64,000 bases of DNA from Kineosporia mesophila (GTDB lineage: Bacteria; Actinomycetota; Actinomycetes; Actinomycetales; Kineosporiaceae). Both the position numbers and the translations under genes were made by a program. Below are positions 1-8,444 of this stretch, piece by piece. The notes under the pieces were generated by a model. That model was not told where the DNA came from, made no database searches, and saw nothing but the letters and a program-made list of their open reading frames with translations. Where the stretch lies: assembly GCF_021129235.1 (NCBI RefSeq), contig NZ_JAJOMA010000030.1, positions 23,771 through 87,770 on the forward strand, written 5' to 3'. Each line of letters begins with the position of its first letter. The stretch's first letter is position 1.

Positions 1-511
1 CCAGGAAAAGCACCAGCGCGCCGATACCGTTCGGCACCAGCGCCACCACCCGGTCGCCCTTGCCGACGCCGGCCGCGACCAGACCGACCCGCGCCCGGCC
101 GACGAGATCCCGTAGCCGGGCGTGGGTCAGGGTGTGCTCCACCCCGTCTTCCCGCACGAAAATCAAGGCCGTGTCGCCGTCCTCGCGCCCAGGACCGGGT
201 GTGAGGGCATGCTCGGCGTAGTTCAGGGTCGCCCCGGGAAACCATTGGGCCCCGGGCATCGTGGCGTCGCCGAGAACCTGTTCGGGCTGAACACCGAAGC
301 GCACGCCGAGATATTCGGCGGCCGCCGACCAGAAGTCCTCGAGATGCTCGACGGACCAGCGATGTAACGCGCTGTAATCCAGCTCGGCGAGCCGCACCTG
401 ACGGTGAGTGGCCAGCCACCGCGTGAAATCGGCGATCTGAGTGCGCCGGGCCGTATCCGCGTCCGGGCGCCACAATTGCGCAGCCGAACTGCTGTCCGAG
501 TGCAACGTCAT
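1..511 (-). CDS. acetoacetyl-CoA synthetase (acetoacetate-CoA ligase), N-terminal part
   Basis: Partial gene: the reading frame is open from the ATG at 511 to the left edge, giving about 170 residues. The N-terminus has the Trp-Arg-Pro then TQIADFTRWL pattern of the AacS family, followed by the WSVEHLEDFWSAAAEYLGV stretch and GATLNYAEHAL, which are typical of the acyl-CoA synthetase N-terminal domain before the AMP-binding core. The family activates acetoacetate with ATP and CoA in the cytoplasm, usually for ketone-body or polyhydroxybutyrate metabolism. The AMP-binding P-loop and C-terminal domain lie outside the window, so catalytic residues cannot be checked. It is divergent from the M15 peptidase gene with only 59 bases between starts. 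Another acyl-CoA synthetase of the same superfamily is possible but less likely. Confidence 0.8.
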   Translation of the reverse strand, partial: MTLHSDSSSAAQLWRPDADTARRTQIADFTRWLATHRQVRLAELDYSALHRWSVEHLEDFWSAAAEYLGVRFGVQPEQVLGDATMPGAQWFPGATLNYAEHALTPGPGREDGDTALIFVREDGVEHTLTHARLRDLVGRARVGLVAAGVGKGDRVVALVPNGIGALVLFL

Positions 512-570
512 CGTTCAAGCTCCCTCGCTCAGATGCATCCAACTCTATGCGGCTCTAGACTCCTGGCGAT

Positions 571-1494
571 ATGGCAGAACATTCGCAGAACGGGTGGACC
601 GTCCTGTCGAGCAACCGGCTGACCTGGTTCTCCGCAGCCGGGGGCCGGTTTGCTGCGGCCAATTCCGATGTCGCCTTCCTGGCGAAATACCTGATCGAGC
701 GTTTCGACAAGGAAGTCGAGACGATCAAGGGCAAGGTGCTCGACGACTGGTCGTGGGCGCCGCGGAACGTGCGCGGGTCGACGTCCGTCATCAGCAACCA
801 CGCAAGCGCCACCGCCTGGGACCTCAACGCCACCCAGCATCCCCTGGGCGTGCGAGGCACCTTCACCACGAGCGAGATCGCCAAGGTCCACAAGATCCTC
901 GCGTCGATCACCGACGGCAGCGGACACAAGATCTTCCGCTGGGGTCATGACTACATCGGCCGGATCGACGCGATGCATTTCGAGATCAACGCGTCGGTGG
1001 CACAGGTCAAGAAGGCACGGGCGGTGCTGAAGAAGAGACTGGAGGACGAGGAAGACATGAAGTGGACCGACCAGGTCAAGCTCACGTCCACAGACGCCAA
1101 GATCTGGGGCAAGCCCTACAAGAGCGGTGAGAAGGTCACGTTCGGCCTGATGGTCCGTTACCCCACCCTGGCGCGGAAGACCCAGGCCGACCTCAAGGCG
1201 TTCGCCACGGCCTCGGCCAAGCGCGACGCCGCGATGAAGGCCCAGCTGGACACCCTGATCGCAGCCGTCACGGCTCTGGCCGCGGGCTCCGCGACCGACG
1301 TGCGGCAGGCCTTCGCCGAGGGCACCAGCAAGCTGCAGGCCGAGGTGGCGAAGATCGACGCCGACGCCGACATCCTGGACGGCACCGAGGTCACGGACGC
1401 GGAGATCGACGCCGACGTGGCCGCGGCCATCGCGGAGGCGCAGGCACAGGAGGAAGCCGACCGGATCGAGGAGCCGGTGACCTCGAACGCCTGA
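571..1494 (+). CDS. M15-family peptidoglycan peptidase with phage-endolysin-like layout
   Basis: 307 residues. The N-terminal half is an M15 (VanY/L-alanyl-D-glutamate peptidase) domain. The zinc-site motif SNHASATAWDLN is present near residue 75, and the second half of the site is DAMHFEI near residue 135, so the His, Asp and His ligands are kept. No signal peptide is visible, as in phage endolysins that rely on a holin. After about residue 160 comes a second region that starts MKWTDQVKLTSTDAKIW and runs into a long Ala/Glu/Asp-rich, probably coiled-coil tail. That tail is unlike cellular D-Ala-D-Ala carboxypeptidases and resembles C-terminal regions of actinophage-type peptidases (from memory). 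No other phage genes are visible, so it may be a domesticated single gene. The start has no strong Shine-Dalgarno sequence. Cutting of the peptidoglycan stem peptide is inferred from the family. Confidence 0.8.
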   Translation: MAEHSQNGWTVLSSNRLTWFSAAGGRFAAANSDVAFLAKYLIERFDKEVETIKGKVLDDWSWAPRNVRGSTSVISNHASATAWDLNATQHPLGVRGTFTTSEIAKVHKILASITDGSGHKIFRWGHDYIGRIDAMHFEINASVAQVKKARAVLKKRLEDEEDMKWTDQVKLTSTDAKIWGKPYKSGEKVTFGLMVRYPTLARKTQADLKAFATASAKRDAAMKAQLDTLIAAVTALAAGSATDVRQAFAEGTSKLQAEVAKIDADADILDGTEVTDAEIDADVAAAIAEAQAQEEADRIEEPVTSNA

Positions 1495-1520
1495 GGTGCG
1501 CACTTCGCGTCCTCTGGCCG

Positions 1521-1595
1521 CCGTGATCATGCAATCCCCCAGCCTCCGGCCGGGAGGTGCCCCCACTCCCAGGGGAGGGGTTTGCATGATCACGG
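1521..1595. repeat. palindromic intergenic element, copy 1
   Basis: The ends are 14-base inverted arms (CCGTGATCATGCAA at 1521-1534 and its complement at 1582-1595). The interior carries a C-rich block, CCCCCAGCCTCCGGCCGGGA, followed by a GGGGAGGGG run. The same block recurs inside the copy at 13040. The element lies 26 bases after the M15 peptidase stop and would fold as a strong hairpin. Its right arm reads GGGGAGGGGTTTGCATGATC, a Shine-Dalgarno sequence followed by ATG at 1586. Confidence 0.9.
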
Positions 1596-1711
1596 AAAAG
1601 CTTTCCCTGATCACGACGAGTGGTGTGCCCTCAGCGACGGGTCACCCCCTGCGTGGGATAGAACTGATCCCCATGAAGACACGGCTGACGGGCACCCCTG
1701 AACCGTGCTGA
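1586..1711 (+). other. possible 41-residue upstream ORF started by repeat copy 1 and coupled to recC
   Basis: The ATG inside the right arm of the repeat is preceded at good distance by GGGGAGGGG and opens a 41-codon frame beginning MITEKLSLITT. Its TGA at 1709-1711 lies just past the recC GTG (1705-1707), so the two frames overlap by seven bases. The recC start has no Shine-Dalgarno sequence of its own, so translational coupling is plausible. The peptide resembles nothing I know and may not be functional as a protein. Confidence 0.3.
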
Positions 1712-4700
1712 CGGTGCACCGCAGCGCGCACGGCACCGACCTGGCGCACGCACTGGCCGGGGTACTGGCCGAGCCCCTGCCCGACGCCTTCGCGGTGGAG
1801 ATGATCGCGGTTCCCGCCAAGGGCGTGGAACGGTGGCTCACCCAGCGCCTGGCCCACGTCCTGGGCACGGGCGCCGCCCCCGCACCCGGAACTCAAACTG
1901 CACCCGACGGAGTGTGCGCGAACGTCGAGTTCCCATCATCCGCTGATGTCGTCGAACGGGCCGTGCAGGACGCCTCCCCGGAGATCTCCGCGTCGGTGCG
2001 GGCCTGGACCCCCGACCGGGCCCGATGGTCACTGGTCGAAGTCATCGACGTGTCGCTGGGTGAGTCCTGGTGCGCCGCCCTGGCCCGGTATCTGCGCGGC
2101 GGGGCCGACACCGGCCGCCGTCTGGCCGTCGCGACCCGGCTGGCCCGGCTGTTCGATGAGTACGGCCAGGCCCGCCCGGCCATGATCAGCGCCTGGGCCC
2201 AGGGCCACGACGAGTTCGGCGACGGCCGCCGCCTGCACGACGACCTGATCTGGCAGGCGGAACTCTGGCGGCACCAGCGGGATCTGATCGGCCGCCCGGC
2301 GCCCGCGGAACTGCTGGAGGAGGCCTGCGCGAAGCTGCGGGAGAACCCGGCGCTCAGCTCGCTGCCCGGGCGGATCTCAATTTTCGGCGCCAGTCGCCTC
2401 TCCCCGGCCCGGGTGCAGGTGCTCGCCGCGCTGGCCGAGCACCGCGAGGTGCACCTGTGGCTGAACCATCCCTCGCCCCCTCTCTGGGAGGCGACGGCGG
2501 GCACCGCCCCGGCGATCCGGCGGGCCGACGACGACAGCCGCAGCCGGGTGCGAAACCCGCTGCTGGCGTCCATGAGCCGGGATCTTCTGGAACTTCAGCA
2601 GACCCTGCGGCGCTACGCCCCGCAGGCCCGCGACGTCGAGCACCCCTCTCCGGAGCGGCCTTCGACGCTGCTCGGGAACCTGCAACGCGATCTGTCCCGG
2701 GGTGAGACGAAAGACGTTGCCGATCGCCCGGTTCTGCATCCCACCGACACCAGCGTACAGGTGCACGCCTGTTACGGCCGGGTGCGCCAGGTCGAGGTGC
2801 TGCGCGAGACGATCGTCGGCCTGCTCGCCGACGACCCCACGCTGGAACCCCGTGACATTCTCGTGATGTGCCCCGACGTGGAGACTTTCGCGCCGCTGGT
2901 CGCCTCCGCCTTCGCGATCGGCGATCAGCCCGGCAGCGCGCAGGGCCACCCGGCCCAGCGCCTGCGGGTCCGCGTCGCCGACCGGTCGCCGCGCCAGACC
3001 AACGGCCTGTTCGACGTGCTCGGCCTGCTGCTCGAACTGGGCACCGCCCGCATCACCGCCCCGCAGGTGCTCGACCTGGCCGGGCGCGAGGCCGTGCGCA
3101 AGCGGTTCGGTTTCGACGACGACGATCTCGCCCGCCTGCGGGACTGGCTGGTGGGCGCCGGAATTCGCTGGGGTCTGGACGAGGGGCACCGGCAGGCCTG
3201 GCACCTCTCGTCGATCGGTCAGGGCACCTGGCGAGCCGGTCTGGACCGGCTCCTGCTCGGCGTCGCGGTGGAGGGCGACACCGAGCATCTCGGCGGTGTG
3301 GTCGGTATGGACGACGTGGACAGTGCCGACATCGACCTGGCCGGGCGGCTGGCCGAGCTGGTCGACCGGCTGGCCACGGCGCAGGAACTGATGTCGGGCC
3401 GGCATCCGGTGGCGCAGTGGCTGACCGGGCTGGAGGCCGCTGTGCTGGGGCTGGCCGGCACCGACCGCAACACCGCCTGGGAGGTCAACCAGCTGCGCTC
3501 GGAGCTGTGGGACGTGGCCGAGGCCGCGGCGAACAGCCCGGCCCCGTGCAGCCTGGCCGACCTGCGCACCGTGCTGTCCGACCTGCTCGCGGGCCGGCCG
3601 ACCCGGTCGTCGTTCCGCACCGGCACACTGACCGTGTGCACGCTGGTGCCGATGCGCTCGGTGCCGCACCGGGTGGTCTGCCTGCTCGGCCTGGACGACG
3701 GCAGCTTCCCGCGCCGGGCCGACCCGGACGGCGACGACGTGCTCGCGCGCGACCCCTGGGTCGGGGAACGCGATCCCCGCAGCGAAGACCGGCAGCTCTT
3801 CCTCGACGCCGTCTGCGCGGCCCAGGAGAAGCTGGTCATCACTTACTCGGGGGCCGACGACCGCACCGGCGCGCCGATCCCGCCGGCCGTGCCGCTGGGC
3901 GAACTGCTCGACGCCGTGGACCGTACCGCCTGGATCGACGACGAGCGGGTGCGTGACCGCATCACGGTGAGGCATCCGCTCCAGCCGTTCGACCCCCGCA
4001 ACTTCACCCCGGGCGTGCTGGGCCGGTCCGGCCCGTTCAGCTTCGATCAGCCGGCCCTGGACGGCGCCCGGGCCCTGACCCGCCCGAAGAACCCCGAAAA
4101 GCCTTTTCTGGAAGGCATTCTTCCGGCCCCCGTCCGGACCGCCGACATCGAGCTGGCCGACCTGCACCGTCTGCTCCAGCACCCGGCCCGCGGATTCCTG
4201 CGGCAGCGGCTCCAGGTCGGCGCGGCCCTGGCCGAGGACGAGCCGGACGACAGCCTGCCCGTCGAGCTGGACAGCCTGCAGAAGTGGGCGGTCGGCGAAC
4301 GGCTTCTGCGGCAGCGACTCTCCGGCCTCTCACCGGCCGACTGCATCACCGTCGAGCTGCGGCGCGGGCTGCTACCGCCCGGTGAACTGGGCCGCACCCT
4401 GCTGGCCCAGGTCGGGCGCCAGGTGGAGCAGGTGCTCACGGCGAGCACCGTCGAGCGCGACACCGCGGCCGACTCCCGCGACGTCGACGTGACGCTGCCC
4501 GACGGTTCCCGGGTGACCGGCACGGTCGGCGGGGTGCGGGGGAAGACCGCGCTCGGGATGACCTTCTCGCGGCTCGGCCCGCGACACCGGCTGACCGCCT
4601 GGATCGACCTGCTCGCGCTCACCGCGACCGACCCGGGCGGTGGCTGGTCGGCGGTCGCCGTCGGGCGCGGTCGGGGCGGGGCCGCCCGCAGCGTCTTCGA

Positions 4701-5082
4701 CCCGCTCGACCCCGACCTGGCCACCGGCGCCCTGACCGAGATCGTCGGCCTGTACCGGTCCGGCCTGCGCTCCCCCCTGCCGTTGCCGCTCAAGACCGGC
4801 GCGGCCTACGCCGCCCGGCGCTTTCGCGGCTCCCGGGTGGCGGCGGCCCGGGTCGAGGCGGAGAAGTCATGGGTGGACGACACCTTCCCCGGTGAGCAGT
4901 CCGATGCCGAGCACGCCCTGATCCTGGGCGACAAAGCCCGCCTGGAAACTCTTCTCACCCAGTCACCGGCACCGGACGAACAGGGTGAGGGCTGGGTGGC
5001 GGACGAGACCGACCGGTTCGGCCGGCTCAGCCGGCGCCTGTGGGACCGGCTGCTGGCGGCCGAACGCCTGGAGGGCAGATGA
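1705..5082 (+). CDS. recC: exodeoxyribonuclease V gamma subunit RecC
   Basis: 1125 residues, the usual length for RecC. The N-terminus (VHRSAHGTDLAHALAGVLAE, then VPAKGVERWLTQRLAHVLG) is the characteristic RecC opening. Later segments such as VQVHACYGRVRQVEVLRETI and LVPMRSVPHRVVCLLGLDDG are standard RecC blocks in its inactive helicase-like and nuclease-like folds. RecC holds the RecBCD complex together, splits the duplex at the end and recognises Chi-type sites in the cytoplasm. The start is GTG with no good ribosome binding site, and a small upstream frame overlaps it. The stop overlaps the recB start as ATGA at 5079-5082, so recC, recB and recD form one operon in that order. Confidence 0.93.
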   Translation: MLTVHRSAHGTDLAHALAGVLAEPLPDAFAVEMIAVPAKGVERWLTQRLAHVLGTGAAPAPGTQTAPDGVCANVEFPSSADVVERAVQDASPEISASVRAWTPDRARWSLVEVIDVSLGESWCAALARYLRGGADTGRRLAVATRLARLFDEYGQARPAMISAWAQGHDEFGDGRRLHDDLIWQAELWRHQRDLIGRPAPAELLEEACAKLRENPALSSLPGRISIFGASRLSPARVQVLAALAEHREVHLWLNHPSPPLWEATAGTAPAIRRADDDSRSRVRNPLLASMSRDLLELQQTLRRYAPQARDVEHPSPERPSTLLGNLQRDLSRGETKDVADRPVLHPTDTSVQVHACYGRVRQVEVLRETIVGLLADDPTLEPRDILVMCPDVETFAPLVASAFAIGDQPGSAQGHPAQRLRVRVADRSPRQTNGLFDVLGLLLELGTARITAPQVLDLAGREAVRKRFGFDDDDLARLRDWLVGAGIRWGLDEGHRQAWHLSSIGQGTWRAGLDRLLLGVAVEGDTEHLGGVVGMDDVDSADIDLAGRLAELVDRLATAQELMSGRHPVAQWLTGLEAAVLGLAGTDRNTAWEVNQLRSELWDVAEAAANSPAPCSLADLRTVLSDLLAGRPTRSSFRTGTLTVCTLVPMRSVPHRVVCLLGLDDGSFPRRADPDGDDVLARDPWVGERDPRSEDRQLFLDAVCAAQEKLVITYSGADDRTGAPIPPAVPLGELLDAVDRTAWIDDERVRDRITVRHPLQPFDPRNFTPGVLGRSGPFSFDQPALDGARALTRPKNPEKPFLEGILPAPVRTADIELADLHRLLQHPARGFLRQRLQVGAALAEDEPDDSLPVELDSLQKWAVGERLLRQRLSGLSPADCITVELRRGLLPPGELGRTLLAQVGRQVEQVLTASTVERDTAADSRDVDVTLPDGSRVTGTVGGVRGKTALGMTFSRLGPRHRLTAWIDLLALTATDPGGGWSAVAVGRGRGGAARSVFDPLDPDLATGALTEIVGLYRSGLRSPLPLPLKTGAAYAARRFRGSRVAAARVEAEKSWVDDTFPGEQSDAEHALILGDKARLETLLTQSPAPDEQGEGWVADETDRFGRLSRRLWDRLLAAERLEGR

Positions 5083-8000
5083 CGACGACGGGCCAGCAGA
5101 CCCTGCGCCGGCAGATCCCGTTCGACCTGAACGGCGAACTGCCGCGCGACACCACCACCATGCTCGAGGCCAGCGCGGGCACCGGCAAGACGTTCACCAT
5201 CGCCGCCCTGGTGACCCGCTACCTCGCCGAGGGCCTGGCCGAGAACATGAGCGACCTGCTCGTGGTCAGCTTCAGCCGGGAGTCCACCCGCGAGCTGCGC
5301 GAGCGGGTGCGGGAGCGGCTGGTCAGCGCCCGCGACGGTCTGGCCCTGGCCGACCCGGCGATGATCGATCCCGGCGACCACGTGCTCGTGCACCTGGCCG
5401 ACACCGACGAGCCCCGCCGCAAGCGCCGGCTGGAGCGACTCGATCGGGCCCTGGCCAGTTTCGACGCGGCCACCGTCACCACCATCCACGGCTTCTGCCA
5501 GCAGGTGCTCACCACCCTGGGCACCAGCGGCGACCACGACCCGCAGACCGTGCTGATGGAAGACGTGGCCGACCTGGTGAGGGAAGTGGCCGACGACCTG
5601 TACCTGCGCAAGTGGGGCTCCCCCGGAGCGCCCGCTCCCGACCTGGGCCGGGCCGAGTTCCACCAGCTGGCCCTGGACGCGGTCGCCGAGATGGCCGAGC
5701 TGGTGCCGGACCCGTCGATCGGCGGCATCCCCGGGCTGCGGGCCCGGATCGCCGGGGCGGTGCGCGGCGAGGTGGACCGGCGCAAGCGGCGCCTGGGCGT
5801 CTTCGGTTTCGACGACATCCTGACCCGGCTCTCCGCCACCCTGAGCGATCCCCAGGTCGGCCCGGCCGCCTGCGAAAGACTGCGTGCCCGCTACCGGTTC
5901 GTTCTGGTGGACGAGTTCCAGGACACCGACCCGGTGCAGTGGGACATCATCCGCCGGCCGTTCCACGGGCACTCCACGCTGATCCTCATCGGCGACCCGA
6001 AGCAGGCCATCTACGGGTTCCGCGGCGCCGACGTGCACGCCTACCTGAACGCCTTCGAGACCGCCGAGACCGTGCGCACCCTGCCCACGAGCTACCGCAG
6101 CGACGCGGGTCTGCTGCGCGGGCTGGACGCCGTGTTCCGTGGCTCCGCCCTGGGCGACGAGCGCATCCGGGTGACGCCGGTGGATGCCTTCCACACCGGC
6201 CGCCTGGTGCACGTCGACGGTGGTGACGCGGCAGTGCGGCTGCGGATCCTCTCCCGCGACGACCTGCCGCAGACCGACGGCGGACTGGCGAAGTCGCCAC
6301 AGGCCCGGCTGGCGGTGCAGCACGACCTGGTGACCGAGGTGGTGCGCCTGCTGGACGGCGCCGGGCGGGTGCAGCCCCGCGACTCCTCGCCCGCGCGGGA
6401 ACTTCGCCCCGGTGACATCGCCGTGCTGGTGCGCACGAACAACCAGGCCCAGATGGTGAACGCGGCCCTGGCCGAGGCCGGTGTACCGGTCGTGGTGACC
6501 GGCCGCACCAGTGTGTTCAGCACCCCGGCCGCGGCCCAGTGGCGACTGCTGCTGGAGGCGATGGAGCAACCCCACCGCACCACCCGCGTCCGCCGGCTGG
6601 CTCTGGGCTGTTTCTTCGGGGCCACCGCCCGCGACCTGGACGAGCGCGGCGAGGAGATCGACGAGGAACTCGCGCTGAACCTACGGGAGTGGGGCCGGGC
6701 CCTGACCGAGTTCGGCGTGGGCGCCCTGTTCGAGACCGTGGCCCGCAGTACCCACCTACAGCCCCGAATTCTCGGAATGCCCGGTGGGGAAAGGCTTCTG
6801 ACCGACCTGCGGCACGTGACGCAGACCCTTCAGGAAGCCTCGGACACCGGCCAGCTGGGCCTGACCGGGCTGCTCGTCTGGCTGCGGCACCGTCAGGACG
6901 AGGCCGCCACCAGCGAGGGTGCCCTGGAACGCAGCCGCCGCCTGGAGTCCGACGCGGCCGCCGTGCAGGTGATGACCGTGCACACCAGCAAGGGCCTGGA
7001 GTTCCCGGTGGTGATGGTGCCGTTCGCCTGGAACCAGTGGGCGCCGAAGGAACGGGACATCTCCACGGTCACGTTCCACGACGGTGACCGGCGGCTGCGG
7101 GACGTGGGCGGTCCGGGTTCGCAGGCCTGGGCCGATCACCTGGCGGCCAGCCTGCAGGAAGACGCCGACGACGAATTGCGGCTCACCTACGTGGCTCTCA
7201 CCCGTTCCCAGTCCCACCTGGTGATCTGGTGGGCGCCCACGTTCAACACCACAATGGCTCCGTTGCAGCGGATTCTTCTCAACCCCGATCCGGAACGCCC
7301 CGCGCCGCGCCGGATCCCGGTGCCCTCCGACACCGCGGCCCTGGCCGCGTTCGAACGCCTGGCCGCCGGCAGCGACGGTGGACTGACCGTGGAACTGGTG
7401 CGGCCGCGTCCTTCATCACCCTGGCAGTCACCGCCGGCGCGACCCGCGGCGCTGAGCGTGGCCGTTCTCGACCGGGAACTCGACCTGGACTGGCGCCGCA
7501 CCAGTTACAGCGCCCTGACGGCGGCCGCGCACGACCTGCCCGGCGCACCCCTGAGCGAGCCGGAGGTGCAGCTCAAGGACGACGAGGGCTCCCCGGACGC
7601 ACCGGCTCCGGCCACGGGCACCGGCGACCTCGAGCTGCAAGACGTCCCGTCGGTCTGGAACGACCTCCCGGCCGGCCCCCGCTTCGGCACCCTGGTGCAC
7701 GAGGTGCTCGAACTGGCGGCCGAGGCGGGCAACGAGGAGGAGCTCCGGGTCACCGTGGCCGCCCGGGTGGCGCGCTCCGGGCCCGCCGTCGACGTGGAGA
7801 CCCTGGTGCGGGCGCTGATCCCGGCCGTGTCCACGCCGCTGGGCCTGAGCAGCCTGACTCTGCGCGACATCTCGGCCCGTGACCGGCTCTCGGAGATGAA
7901 CTTCGAGCTGCCCCTGGCCGGGGGCGACGATCCGGTGGCGCGCGACGTGCTGCTGTCCGACCTCGTGCCGCTGTGGCGCCGGCACTGCCCGGCTCCCGAT

Positions 8001-8444
8001 CTGCTGCACGAATACGCCGACGCACTGGCCGATCTCGAGTCGGTCCCGCTGCGCGGGTACCTCAACGGCAGCATTGACGCCGTGCTGAGGATTCCCGGTC
8101 CGCGGTACGTAGTGGTCGACTACAAGACCAACCGCCTGGGGACGCCCGACGCGCCGGTCAGCGCGTGGGACTACCGGCCGGAAGCGATGACCGAGGCGAT
8201 GATCGCGGCCCACTACCCGTTGCAGGCCCTGCTCTACGGCGTGGCCCTGCACCGGTACCTGCGCTGGCGCCAGCCCGGCTACGACCCGGACAGGCATCTG
8301 GGCGGCGTGCGATACCTGTTCCTGCGCGGCATGTCCGGGCCCGGTGTGCTCTGCGCGGACGGCACCGCCCCGGGCGTCTTCACCTGGAACCCGCCGAGCT
8401 CGCTGATCACGGCGACCTCCGATCTCCTGGCCGGTCTGGCATGA
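5079..8444 (+). CDS. recB: exodeoxyribonuclease V beta subunit RecB (helicase-nuclease)
   Basis: 1121 residues from the ATG overlapping the recC stop. A superfamily 1A helicase comes first: Walker A EASAGTGKTFTIAAL near residue 30, Walker B VLVDEFQDTDPVQWD, the motif GDPKQAIYGFRGADVHAYL, and later VMTVHTSKGLEFPVVMVPF and LTYVALTRSQSHL. The C-terminal RecB nuclease domain keeps its active site, with IDAVLRI followed by VVVDYKTNRLG, so both motor and nuclease look functional. RecB is the 3'-5' motor and the only nuclease of RecBCD. It processes double-strand ends for recombination and degrades linear foreign DNA. The stop overlaps the recD start as ATGA at 8441-8444. An in-frame ATG-like start further upstream inside recC is unlikely. 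Confidence 0.95.
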   Translation: MTTTGQQTLRRQIPFDLNGELPRDTTTMLEASAGTGKTFTIAALVTRYLAEGLAENMSDLLVVSFSRESTRELRERVRERLVSARDGLALADPAMIDPGDHVLVHLADTDEPRRKRRLERLDRALASFDAATVTTIHGFCQQVLTTLGTSGDHDPQTVLMEDVADLVREVADDLYLRKWGSPGAPAPDLGRAEFHQLALDAVAEMAELVPDPSIGGIPGLRARIAGAVRGEVDRRKRRLGVFGFDDILTRLSATLSDPQVGPAACERLRARYRFVLVDEFQDTDPVQWDIIRRPFHGHSTLILIGDPKQAIYGFRGADVHAYLNAFETAETVRTLPTSYRSDAGLLRGLDAVFRGSALGDERIRVTPVDAFHTGRLVHVDGGDAAVRLRILSRDDLPQTDGGLAKSPQARLAVQHDLVTEVVRLLDGAGRVQPRDSSPARELRPGDIAVLVRTNNQAQMVNAALAEAGVPVVVTGRTSVFSTPAAAQWRLLLEAMEQPHRTTRVRRLALGCFFGATARDLDERGEEIDEELALNLREWGRALTEFGVGALFETVARSTHLQPRILGMPGGERLLTDLRHVTQTLQEASDTGQLGLTGLLVWLRHRQDEAATSEGALERSRRLESDAAAVQVMTVHTSKGLEFPVVMVPFAWNQWAPKERDISTVTFHDGDRRLRDVGGPGSQAWADHLAASLQEDADDELRLTYVALTRSQSHLVIWWAPTFNTTMAPLQRILLNPDPERPAPRRIPVPSDTAALAAFERLAAGSDGGLTVELVRPRPSSPWQSPPARPAALSVAVLDRELDLDWRRTSYSALTAAAHDLPGAPLSEPEVQLKDDEGSPDAPAPATGTGDLELQDVPSVWNDLPAGPRFGTLVHEVLELAAEAGNEEELRVTVAARVARSGPAVDVETLVRALIPAVSTPLGLSSLTLRDISARDRLSEMNFELPLAGGDDPVARDVLLSDLVPLWRRHCPAPDLLHEYADALADLESVPLRGYLNGSIDAVLRIPGPRYVVVDYKTNRLGTPDAPVSAWDYRPEAMTEAMIAAHYPLQALLYGVALHRYLRWRQPGYDPDRHLGGVRYLFLRGMSGPGVLCADGTAPGVFTWNPPSSLITATSDLLAGLA

